DNA of 64,000 nucleotides from positions 84,994 through 148,993 of the forward strand of contig JADLDB010000179.1 in NCBI GenBank assembly GCA_020846875.1. Reading direction: 5' to 3'. Each line of letters starts with the position of its first letter. Positions within the stretch are counted from its first letter, which is position 1. Below the pieces are notes generated by a model, which saw nothing but the letters and a program-made list of their open reading frames with translations, was not told the origin of the DNA and did no database searches. This DNA comes from Myxococcales bacterium (GTDB lineage Bacteria > Myxococcota > Myxococcia > Myxococcales > Myxococcaceae). Both the position numbers and the translations under genes were made by a program. Below are positions 8,641 through 16,319 of the stretch, piece by piece.

Positions 8641-9552
8641 ATGCGCGCCGCCACCATCCTCGACACCATCGGCAACACCCCCCACCTCAAGCTGAACCGG
8701 CTGTTCGACGCGAAGTACGAGGTGTGGATCAAGCTGGAGCGGGCCAACCCGGGCGCGAGCATCAAGGACCGCATCGCGCTGGCGATGATTGAGGACGCGG
8801 AGAAGCGGGGGCTCTTGAAGAAGGACTCGGTCATCATCGAGCCCACCAGCGGGAACACCGGCATCGGCCTGGCGATGGTGTGCGCGGTGAAGGGCTACAA
8901 GCTGGTGCTGGTGATGCCGGAGTCGATGTCGCTGGAGCGCCGGAAGGTGATGGCCGCGTACGGGGCCACCTTCGACCTGACGCCGCGGGAGAAGGGGATG
9001 AAGGGGGCCATCGCGCGGGCCCAGGAGCTGCTGGCCCAGACGCCCAACGCGTGGATTCCCCAGCAGTTCGAGAACGAGGCCAACGTGGAGGTGCACCGGC
9101 GCACCACCGCGCAGGAAATCCTCAGGGACTTCCCCGAGGGCCTCGACGTGCTCATCACCGGCGTCGGCACCGGCGGGCACATCACCGCCTGCGCCGAGGT
9201 GCTCAAGGCGAAGTGGCCGAAGCTCCAGGTGTTCGCGGTGGAGCCGTCGAAGTCGCCGGTGCTGTCGGGCGGAGAGCCGGGGCCGCACCCCATCCAGGGC
9301 CTCGGCGCGGGCTTCGTGCCGAAGATTCTCAAGAAGAACTACGACGGCGTCTTGAAGGTCGAGCACCCCGACGCCTTCGAGATGGCGCGGCGCGCGGCGC
9401 GGGAAGAAGGCCTCTTCATCGGCCCGTCCTCGGGCGCGTCGCTGCAGGCGGTGAAGCAGAAGCTGCCGGAGCTGCCGGCGGGCACGCGCGTGCTCACCTT
9501 CTGCTACGACACCGGCGAGCGCTACCTGTCGGTGGACGGCTTTCTGCCCTGA
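8641..9552 (+). CDS. cysK: Cysteine synthase A (O-acetylserine sulfhydrylase)
   Basis: A 303-residue PLP enzyme that converts O-acetylserine plus sulfide to L-cysteine. The PLP lysine lies in NPGASIKDR, the substrate loop in TSGNTG, and the phosphate-binding glycine loop in TGVGTGGH. The ATG at 8641 is chosen because GGAG lies about 9 bases upstream and the alignment to CysK begins at DTIGNTP; a start 14 codons earlier is possible but has no support. It is 75 bases downstream of cysE. The leader contains a small inverted repeat (8583-8588 with 8597-8602) of unknown meaning. The order cysE-cysK suggests co-transcription. Confidence 0.95.
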   Translation: MRAATILDTIGNTPHLKLNRLFDAKYEVWIKLERANPGASIKDRIALAMIEDAEKRGLLKKDSVIIEPTSGNTGIGLAMVCAVKGYKLVLVMPESMSLERRKVMAAYGATFDLTPREKGMKGAIARAQELLAQTPNAWIPQQFENEANVEVHRRTTAQEILRDFPEGLDVLITGVGTGGHITACAEVLKAKWPKLQVFAVEPSKSPVLSGGEPGPHPIQGLGAGFVPKILKKNYDGVLKVEHPDAFEMARRAAREEGLFIGPSSGASLQAVKQKLPELPAGTRVLTFCYDTGERYLSVDGFLP

Positions 9553-9640
9553 AGCACCCGGGCGGCGCTGAGCGGCACTTCGGGGTTCCCTTCCCCGCGG
9601 GCTCGGGCGTAAACAGGGCTCTCCTTCGGAGGGGACCCGC

Positions 9641-10282
9641 ATGTACACGCAGACCATCCAGCACCTGCGCGGCGAGGTGGAGGCCGTCTCGACCTTCCAC
9701 ACCGCGCTGGCCCGCCTGGGCCGCCTGGCCGACACCCGCGCGCCCACCGCCTGGAGCGGCCCCCTCCTGGACGAGATTGAGGACGCGGTGGACGAAGACG
9801 GCAGCTACAGCCGCGCCGCCATCGACGAGCTGCGCAAGCGCGCCGCCAACGCCCTGGCCAACCAGTACCGGGTGGTGGCCGCCACCATCGACGCCTTGAG
9901 TAACGGGCGCCAGGCCGAGCTGCGCACGCTGCTGGGCAGCGCGCTGGCCACCGGCACCGGGAACACCACCATCCTGCAGAACGCCAACCCGGCCGGCGTG
10001 CTCAGCACCCTGGTGCGCTCGGGCGAACTGCGGCTGGACCTGGCGCAGCGCGCGGTGCAGGTGGTGCGGACCGCCCTCGACGTGCCCGCCCCCGCCGCGA
10101 GGAAGCCTGCGAAGGCGGCCGCGAAGAAGCCGGTGAAGGCCGCGACAAAGAAGAAGGCCCCGGTGAAGGCGAAGCCGGCGGCGAAGAAGAAGGCCCAGGC
10201 GAAGGCGACGAGCGCCCGGCGCGTGAAGAAGAAGCCCGCGGCGAAGGCCAAGAAGGCCCCGGCGAAGAAGTCGAAGCGCTGA
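9641..10282 (+). CDS. Protein with histone-H1-like Lys/Ala/Pro-rich C-terminal tail
   Basis: A 213-residue protein. Residues 1-150 form an unrecognised helical domain (for example AIDELRKRAANALANQYRVVAATIDAL). From about residue 152 to the end the sequence is almost entirely Lys, Ala and Pro, with repeated KPAAK, KKAPVK and AKKAPAKK units like eukaryotic histone H1 tails and the H1-like tails of Myxococcus and Bordetella proteins. The tail should bind DNA or RNA non-specifically and compact it. The start has a clear ribosome site (GGAGGGGA). The next gene begins 11 bases downstream, so both may be co-transcribed. It lies about 4.3 kb from the histone-fold gene. Confidence 0.8.
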   Translation: MYTQTIQHLRGEVEAVSTFHTALARLGRLADTRAPTAWSGPLLDEIEDAVDEDGSYSRAAIDELRKRAANALANQYRVVAATIDALSNGRQAELRTLLGSALATGTGNTTILQNANPAGVLSTLVRSGELRLDLAQRAVQVVRTALDVPAPAARKPAKAAAKKPVKAATKKKAPVKAKPAAKKKAQAKATSARRVKKKPAAKAKKAPAKKSKR

Positions 10283-10292
10283 AAGAGGCACC

Positions 10293-11126
10293 ATGAGACG
10301 AGTCGTCCCGGTCCTCGTGCTGTCCCTCGCCGGCCTCGCCCCGGGCTGCAAGCTGCTGGAGGACTTCTTCAAGACGGCCTTCCAGCAGCCCTCCTTCACC
10401 TTCAAGGACGTGGCGCTCACCGACATCTCCCTCGGCGGCCTCACCCTGGACACGGTGTGGCAGTTGGACAACCCCAACTCGGTGGGGCTGTCGCTGGCGG
10501 CGGTGGACTACGCCTTGTTCATCGACTCCAAGCAGGTGCTGGCGGGCGCTCCGGCGCAGGGGCTGCAGATTCCGGCGAAGGGCTCGACGGACCTCCACTT
10601 CCCCGCGGGCATCAAGTTCCTCGACCTGGCGGGAGTCGTGGAGACGTTCCTCACCAAGGACAACGCCTCGTGGCGCGCGGAGGGCAGCCTGGGCCTGCAG
10701 ACGCCGGTGGGCATCATCAAGCTGCCGCTGGCGAAGGAAGGGACGTTCGAGGTACCCAAGGTGCCGCAGGTGGCCTTCGGCAACCCGCGGGTGTCCAACG
10801 TGACGCTGCAGGGCGCCACCATCGAATTCCCCCTCACCGTCACCAACCGCAACACCTACGCGCTGCCGATTGGCGGGGTGACGGGCACGGTGTCGCTGGC
10901 CGGTGCGCCGCTGGGCACCCTGTCCACCGGCAACCTGGGGGCGATGGACGGCAAGGGGACGCGCCAGGTGGCGCTGCCCCTCTCGGTGAACTTCTTCTCC
11001 GCGGGCCTGGCGGTGGCCAGGGCGGTGCAGGGGAACAACGCGCAGGTGTCCTTCAACGCGCAGGTGCAGTCGGGGGCGACGGCGCTGCCGCTCAAGGTGG
11101 ACCAGTTGGTCAACCTGGTGCGGTGA
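10293..11126 (+). CDS. LEA14/WHy-domain lipoprotein
   Basis: A 277-residue exported protein. The signal peptide ends in LAGLAPGC, an acceptable but non-ideal lipobox, so it is probably a lipoprotein. The mature part holds two copies of a late-embryogenesis-abundant type 2 (WHy) beta-sandwich, about residues 30-140 and 155-275. Each has the typical pattern of a conserved N-P-N or T-N-R-N turn (QLDNPNSVGL; TVTNRNTYALP) followed by G-x-L/V strands. Such proteins in bacteria are linked to desiccation or envelope stress, but the substrate is unknown. The stop overlaps by one base the start of the small membrane protein gene downstream, indicating translational coupling. Confidence 0.8.
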   Translation: MRRVVPVLVLSLAGLAPGCKLLEDFFKTAFQQPSFTFKDVALTDISLGGLTLDTVWQLDNPNSVGLSLAAVDYALFIDSKQVLAGAPAQGLQIPAKGSTDLHFPAGIKFLDLAGVVETFLTKDNASWRAEGSLGLQTPVGIIKLPLAKEGTFEVPKVPQVAFGNPRVSNVTLQGATIEFPLTVTNRNTYALPIGGVTGTVSLAGAPLGTLSTGNLGAMDGKGTRQVALPLSVNFFSAGLAVARAVQGNNAQVSFNAQVQSGATALPLKVDQLVNLVR

Positions 11127-11614
11127 TGGTGCTGCTGCGCGTGCTGCTGGCGGCGTGCGCGGGCCTGGCGGCGGTGGGCTTCTCGCGCGCCGCCCCGTCC
11201 GCGTGGCTCTCACAGGGCGCCACCGGCGCGGTGGGGGCGCTGTTCTGCGTGCTTGCGCTGCAGCTCAAGGGCCTGCCGAAGGAGCGCCTCGCCCAGGTGG
11301 GAGGGGCGCCCCTGTCCCTGGCGGGCGCGACGGCCGGGGTGGGCGTGGTGGCGGGCGCGGGGGAGCTGCTGCTCTCGCGGGGCCTCACCTCTTCCACGGC
11401 GATGCTGGCCGGGCCGGTGGCGGTGCTGGGAGGGGTGCTCCTCGCGGTGTCGGCGCTGCGGCTGTCGACGGCACTGGAGGCGAAGCGGGTGCTGCGCGCG
11501 GTGGCGCTGCTGTCCTTCCTGGCGGCCGCGGCCACCACGATGCTGCTGGCCCGCACCTGGGCGCTGCTGCCTGCCCTGCCCGGCGTGGAGACGCGGCCGG
11601 CCCGGGTGGGCTAG
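11126..11614 (+). CDS. Small hydrophobic membrane protein, unknown
   Basis: A 162-residue protein whose ATG overlaps the stop of the LEA-like lipoprotein gene (TGATG). It has four or five hydrophobic stretches: residues about 3-20, 29-46, 62-82, 88-108 and 117-140. Short loops carry Arg/Lys. This is the pattern of a small polytopic inner-membrane protein. No family motif is recognised. The coupling to the upstream lipoprotein gene suggests a shared envelope function. Confidence 0.65.
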   Translation: MVLLRVLLAACAGLAAVGFSRAAPSAWLSQGATGAVGALFCVLALQLKGLPKERLAQVGGAPLSLAGATAGVGVVAGAGELLLSRGLTSSTAMLAGPVAVLGGVLLAVSALRLSTALEAKRVLRAVALLSFLAAAATTMLLARTWALLPALPGVETRPARVG

Positions 11615-11691
11615 CCCCCCTCAGGCCAGCCTGGGCTGTCGCGCGCCTTGTCCCATGCCTGGGCCCTGCCCCTCTGCTACCTTCGCGCGCC

Positions 11692-13851
11692 ATGTCCGAC
11701 GCTGCTGACAAGCCTTCCTTTGCCGACAAGGTCCGCTACCAGGTCGACCGCTTCCTCTCGTGGAGTCCCATGGCCCGCTTCGTGGGCCTCTTCGGGCTGT
11801 CCTTCCTCCTCGTCAGCTTCTGCGCCACCCTGGCGGTGCTGGTGATGCCCCCGGCCGAGGACGGCAACAAGGTCGAGTTCCTCGAGGCGATGTGGTGGGC
11901 GATGACGCGCGTGGCCGACGCCGGCACCATGGGCGGCGACTCCGGCACCTGGGTCCGCTTCGTGGCCACCCTGGCCACCCTCTCGGGCGTGGGCGTGGTG
12001 GCGCTGCTCATCGGCCTGGTGTCCTCCACCATCGGGGACAAGCTTGAGGACCTCCGCAAGGGCAAGTCGCCCGTCATCGACGAAGGGCACACCCTCATCC
12101 TCGGCTACGGCGAGAAGGTGTTCGCCATTCTGCGTGAATTGCGCGAGGCCAACTCCAACCAGAAGCACGCGTCCATCGTCATCCTCTCCACCACCGAGAA
12201 GGAGGAGGTGGAGACGGCGGTGCGCGAGCGGATGCCGGACATGCGGACGACGCGGGTGGTGGTGCGCCAGGGCAGCCCCTACTCGGTGCACGACTTGCGC
12301 AAGGTGGGCGCGGGGCGCGCCAGGTCCATCATCATCCTCTCGGAGACGACCGCGGAAGGCGAGGACACGCCGGGCGCCGCGGACATGGGCGCCATCAAGA
12401 CGCTGCTGGCCCTGCGCCGCATCCCCGGGGCGCTCACCAACAACCACGCGGTGGTGGAGCTGGTGGACGCGGACCGACGCCCCGTCGTCGAGCAGCTCGG
12501 CTCCGGCGGCGTGGAGGTGGTGGCGATGGGCGAGACGCTGTCGCGGATGATGGTGCAGACGGCGCGGCAGAACGGCCTGGCGGCGGTGTACCGCGACCTC
12601 CTCACCTACGAGGGCAGCGAGTTCTACTTCCGCGGCTTCCCCGAGCTGACCGGCCGCACCTTCGGCGAGGCCCAGTGGAAGATGAAGGACGGGGTGGTGT
12701 GCGGCGTCCGCAAGCACACCACCGGGCAGCCGCTCATCAACCCGCCCATCGACACCGTGCTGGAGACGGGCGACGAGCTGCTGGTCATCGCCGAGGACGA
12801 CGACACCTTCAGCCTGTCGGCGCAGCACGCCCCCGAGCGCCCGCCGGGCTTCACCGGGCCCACGCCCATGCAGCGCAAGCCGGAGCGGCTGCTGGTGTGC
12901 GGGATGAGCCCCCGCCTCGGGGTGATGCTCAAGGAGTTCGACAACTACGTGCTGCCCGGCAGCGAAGCCTGGCTGATGCCCGGGCAGGGGGTGGAGGAGT
13001 TCGGCGACTTCATCAAGTCCGAGGTGGGCAGCCTGAAGAACCTGAAGCTGAAGCACGTCGACGGCGACCCCACCATGCCCGACGCGCTCAAGCGGGTGGT
13101 GTCTTCCGACTTCGCGGTGGCCATCGTGGTGGCCGACGACGACAGGGACGAAGAGGAAGCCGACGCGCGCACCGTCATCACCGTGCTGCTGATGAGAGAC
13201 CTCTTCCGCAACCTCGGCGAGAAGAAGCCGCGCATCATCAGCGAAATCCTCGACCCCAGGACCAAGGACCTGCTGGAGCAGGACTACGGCGCCGACTTCG
13301 TGGTGTCCTCGGAGATGACGTCGATGTTGATGGCGCAAATCTCGGAGCGCCGCGAGCTGAACGCCGTCTTCGCCGACCTCTTCCAGTCCGAGGGCAGCGA
13401 GGTGTACCTGAAGCGGGTGGCCTGCTTCTGCGTGCCGGCGCAGATGGTGTCGTGGCTGTCGGTGCAGAAGGTGGCGCAGGAGCGCGGCGAAGTCGCGCTG
13501 GGCTACGTGAAGGCCAGCCAGCCGCCCGTCATCAACCCGCCGCAGCTCGAGCAGCTCGTCTTCACCGCGGACGACCGCATCATCGTGCTGGCGGACGACG
13601 ACAGCGAGGCGCCGGGCGACGAGCGGGGAGGCGAATTGAAGGAGCCCCCGTCGGCGCCCCTGGCCCACGCGCCGCCGCAGGCCGCCGCGCCGCAAGCCCG
13701 CCCCAGCGACCGCACCCCCGCGCCGGGTCGCTCGCCCCTGTTGCCGCCGGAAGGGCCCCGCCCACCCGAGGCGAAGGTGGTGTCCGCCGGGCCGCGCGTC
13801 ACCGGCCCCAGCACCACCCCGCGCTCTCCCTTACCGCCGAAGAAGGGCTGA
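11692..13851 (+). CDS. CASTOR/POLLUX-type ion channel with RCK/TrkA-like domains
   Basis: A 719-residue membrane protein. TM1 is about residues 27-50 (RFVGLFGLSFLLVSFCATLAV). A pore segment, FLEAMWWAMTRVADAGTMGGD, corresponds to the ADAGNHA filter of plant CASTOR/DMI1. TM2 is about residues 86-110. A Rossmann-type RCK domain begins at HTLILGYGEKVFAILREL, and a second RCK-like half starts near residue 400 (ERLLVCGMSPRLGVML). The C-terminal 80 residues are Pro/Ala-rich and probably disordered. The family conducts cations across membranes under cytoplasmic ligand control; the ion and ligand are not predictable here. The start is the ATG at 11692, placed by the length of the N-terminal helix. It is monocistronic, 77 bases after the preceding gene. 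Confidence 0.87.
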   Translation: MSDAADKPSFADKVRYQVDRFLSWSPMARFVGLFGLSFLLVSFCATLAVLVMPPAEDGNKVEFLEAMWWAMTRVADAGTMGGDSGTWVRFVATLATLSGVGVVALLIGLVSSTIGDKLEDLRKGKSPVIDEGHTLILGYGEKVFAILRELREANSNQKHASIVILSTTEKEEVETAVRERMPDMRTTRVVVRQGSPYSVHDLRKVGAGRARSIIILSETTAEGEDTPGAADMGAIKTLLALRRIPGALTNNHAVVELVDADRRPVVEQLGSGGVEVVAMGETLSRMMVQTARQNGLAAVYRDLLTYEGSEFYFRGFPELTGRTFGEAQWKMKDGVVCGVRKHTTGQPLINPPIDTVLETGDELLVIAEDDDTFSLSAQHAPERPPGFTGPTPMQRKPERLLVCGMSPRLGVMLKEFDNYVLPGSEAWLMPGQGVEEFGDFIKSEVGSLKNLKLKHVDGDPTMPDALKRVVSSDFAVAIVVADDDRDEEEADARTVITVLLMRDLFRNLGEKKPRIISEILDPRTKDLLEQDYGADFVVSSEMTSMLMAQISERRELNAVFADLFQSEGSEVYLKRVACFCVPAQMVSWLSVQKVAQERGEVALGYVKASQPPVINPPQLEQLVFTADDRIIVLADDDSEAPGDERGGELKEPPSAPLAHAPPQAAAPQARPSDRTPAPGRSPLLPPEGPRPPEAKVVSAGPRVTGPSTTPRSPLPPKKG

Positions 13852-13861
13852 GCAGGACGCG

Positions 13862-15034
13862 ATGGCTCGCCGCTGGGCGCTCGCGGTGTGCCTCGTCCCC
13901 GCGCTGGCCTTCGCCCAGGGGCGCGTCGCGGCCGCGGGGGCGCTGGCCTTGCCCCGCACCCACCACACCGCCACGGCGCTTCCGGACGGGCGGGTGCTGG
14001 TGGTGGGCGGGCGCGCGGCCGACGGCCTGTCCACCCTGACCTCGGTGGAGGTGTACGAGCCGAAGAAGGGCGCCTGGCACCCGGGCCCGCCGATGAAGGT
14101 GGGGCGCTCGCACCACGCGGCGACGCTGCTGGCGGACGGGCGGGTGCTGGTGACGGGCGGCACCACCCACCAGGCGGCGGAGGGCGGCTACCGCTTCGTG
14201 GCCATTCCCCAGGCGGAGGTGTTCGACCCGGTGAAGGGCGCGTGGACGGCGGTGGCGGACCTGGCCGAGGCGCGCAACGGGCACACCGCCACCCTCCTGG
14301 ACGACGGCACGGTGCTGGTGGTGGGCGGGGCGCGGGAGCAACGCACGCACCTGGCGTCGGTGGAGCGCTTCGACCCGAAGACGGGCGCGTGGCGCACCGA
14401 GAAGCCGCTGGCCACGCCGCGCTGGCTGCACGCGGCGGTGCACCTGGCCGACGACAGCGTGGTGGTGGTGGGCGGGCGCAGCAACGCGCGCCAGGGAGGC
14501 AAGGGGCCGGGCGTGTCGCTGGCCGGGGTGGAGCGCTTCGTGCCGAGGGAGGGCGCCTGGGAGGCGGCGCCGGCCATGTCGGAGGAGCGGCAGCGCGCGG
14601 GCATCGCGGTGCTGGCCGACGGGGAGACGGTGGTGGCGGCGGGCGGGCAGACGGCCACCTCCAGCACCAACTACGCGGAGACGTGGACGCCGGGCGCGCC
14701 GGAGTGGGTGCCCCTGCAGAACCACCTGTCCACCTCGCTGTCCGGGCACACCGCCACGCGGCTGCCGTCGGGGGACTTGTTGGTGGTGGGCGGCGAGCCT
14801 CCCAACGCGGTGGACACGGGCCGGGTGCAGCGGTGGGTGGCGGTGACGAAGCAGTGGTGCCTGGCGGGGCAGTTGGCGGCGGCGCGCAAGCTGCACTCGG
14901 CGACGCTGCTGCCCGACGGCAGCGTGCTGGTGGTGGGCGGCACCTCGTCGGGCGTGCCGGAGAAGACGGCGGAGCGCTGGTACGACGCGAAGGGGAAGTG
15001 CGAGGAGCCGCCGGGCGTGACGTTGGGCTGGTGA
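13862..15034 (+). CDS. Secreted kelch-repeat beta-propeller protein
   Basis: A 390-residue protein with a Sec signal peptide cleaved near AFAQG (residues 18-20). Six to seven kelch repeats of about 50 residues follow, each with the pattern R-x-x-H-x-A-x-x-L-x-D-G-x-V-L-V-x-G-G and a downstream EVYEP or ERFDP aromatic/acidic strand. They should close into a beta-propeller that binds protein or glycan. There is no enzymatic motif. It lies 10 bases after the channel gene, so co-transcription is likely. A palindrome follows its stop. Confidence 0.85.
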   Translation: MARRWALAVCLVPALAFAQGRVAAAGALALPRTHHTATALPDGRVLVVGGRAADGLSTLTSVEVYEPKKGAWHPGPPMKVGRSHHAATLLADGRVLVTGGTTHQAAEGGYRFVAIPQAEVFDPVKGAWTAVADLAEARNGHTATLLDDGTVLVVGGAREQRTHLASVERFDPKTGAWRTEKPLATPRWLHAAVHLADDSVVVVGGRSNARQGGKGPGVSLAGVERFVPREGAWEAAPAMSEERQRAGIAVLADGETVVAAGGQTATSSTNYAETWTPGAPEWVPLQNHLSTSLSGHTATRLPSGDLLVVGGEPPNAVDTGRVQRWVAVTKQWCLAGQLAAARKLHSATLLPDGSVLVVGGTSSGVPEKTAERWYDAKGKCEEPPGVTLGW

Positions 15035-15044
15035 CGCGCGCCTT

Positions 15045-15064
15045 CCCTCTCCCCCAAGAGAGGG
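15045..15064. terminator. GC-rich hairpin between convergent genes
   Basis: A seven-base perfect stem (CCCTCTC at 15045-15051, GAGAGGG at 15058-15064) with loop CCCCAA. It lies exactly between the convergent stops of the kelch gene and the sensor kinase gene, so it could terminate both transcripts. There is no strong T-run on the plus side. It resembles the hairpin at 47454-47480, so it may belong to a dispersed extragenic palindrome family. Confidence 0.5.
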
Positions 15065-15066
15065 GC

Positions 15067-16236
15067 CTATTCCGAGGCCGCGTCGGACGCCGGCGCCACC
15101 ACCGGTGCGGGCGGCAGCACCACGCGAAACACCGCGCCCCCGTCGGCGCCGGGCTCGAAGTCGATGCGGCCGCCCGCGGCGCGGACGATGTCGGCCACCA
15201 CCGACAGCCCCAGCCCAGTGCCCTGTCCGGCGGGCTTGGTGGTGAAGAAGGGCTTGAAGAGGCGGTGGCGCACCTCCTCGGGGACGCCGGGGCCGTTGTC
15301 GGCGACGCGCAGCAGGGCCCAGCCGTCGCTGGCCTCGGAGAGGGAGAGGTGCACGCGGCCGTCCCTCTGGGCGGCGGGGATGGCCTGGGCGGCGTTGACC
15401 AACAGGTTCACCACCACCTGCTCGAAGCGGGTGGCCCAGCCGGACACCCTCGGGGCGGGGCCGGCGTCCACCTCCACGGCGATGCGGCCGCGGGTGGCGT
15501 GGCAGGCCAGCGTCACCGCGCGGGAGACGACCTCCGCGAGGTCCACCGTGGACGGCGCGCCCAACTCCCGGCGGGCGTACAGCTTCAAGTCGCCGGCGAT
15601 GGTGCGCATGCGCTGGGTGGCTTCCCGCCCCTCGGCGGCGGCGTCGATGCAGCGGTCGAGGCGCTCGGCGGCACGGCCTCCCAGTTGGGGCCGCAGGCGC
15701 TCCAGCTCGGCGGCGAGGTACTCGAAGTTGGACAGGGCGGCCGCCAGCGGGCTGTTGAGCTCGTGCGCGACGCCGGCGGCCAGGGTGCCCAGGGTGGCGA
15801 GGCGGTCCGCGTGGTTGAGCAGCGCGTCGAGGCGGCGGCGCTCGGCTTCGAGGCGGGCGCGGTCCAGCAGGCCTTCGAGGCGCTCGCGGATGGTGCGGAA
15901 CTCGAAGGGCTTGGAGAGGACGTCGGTGGCCCCGGCGCGCAGGGCCGCCACCGCGCTCTGGGCGTCGAGGAAGGCGGTAATCATCACCACCGGCACGTCG
16001 GGCTGCGCGTCCCGGAGGTCGGCCAGCAAGTCGATGCCGCTGCCGTCGGGGAGGTTCTTGTCGACGAAGGCGGCGAGGAAGCGGCGTTGGTGCACCAGCG
16101 CGCGGCCCTCGCCCAGCGTGCCGGCCTGCAGCGCGATGAGGCCGCTGCGCTCGATGACGCGGGCCAGGAAGACGCGCACCATCGGCTCGTCGTCCACCAC
16201 CAGCACCGCGCCGCCGCCGTCCGCCCCCTCGACCAT
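15067..16236 (-). CDS. Receiver-histidine kinase hybrid (soluble)
   Basis: A 389-residue protein with domains in the order receiver then kinase. The receiver (about 10-130) has the acidic pair DDEP, the phosphoryl-accepting Asp59 in AAFVDKNLP and the conserved Lys in VLSKPFE. A coiled-coil linker follows, then HisKA with phospho-His in GVAHELNSP (about residue 160), and a HATPase domain with N-box NLLVNAAQA, DNGPGV, and GQGTGLGLS. There is no membrane segment, so it probably acts downstream of another kinase, with receiver input controlling its own kinase activity. The start at 16236 places the receiver correctly at the N-terminus. The partner is not in the window. Confidence 0.9.
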   Translation of the reverse strand: MVEGADGGGAVLVVDDEPMVRVFLARVIERSGLIALQAGTLGEGRALVHQRRFLAAFVDKNLPDGSGIDLLADLRDAQPDVPVVMITAFLDAQSAVAALRAGATDVLSKPFEFRTIRERLEGLLDRARLEAERRRLDALLNHADRLATLGTLAAGVAHELNSPLAAALSNFEYLAAELERLRPQLGGRAAERLDRCIDAAAEGREATQRMRTIAGDLKLYARRELGAPSTVDLAEVVSRAVTLACHATRGRIAVEVDAGPAPRVSGWATRFEQVVVNLLVNAAQAIPAAQRDGRVHLSLSEASDGWALLRVADNGPGVPEEVRHRLFKPFFTTKPAGQGTGLGLSVVADIVRAAGGRIDFEPGADGGAVFRVVLPPAPVVAPASDAASE

Positions 16237-16319
16237 GAGGCGAAGCGTAGCAGCGGGGGCCGGCGCGGCGACAGGTGCCGTGAGGGCAAGCCCGTGGCGT
16301 GCGGGGGCCGGCGGGGCCT

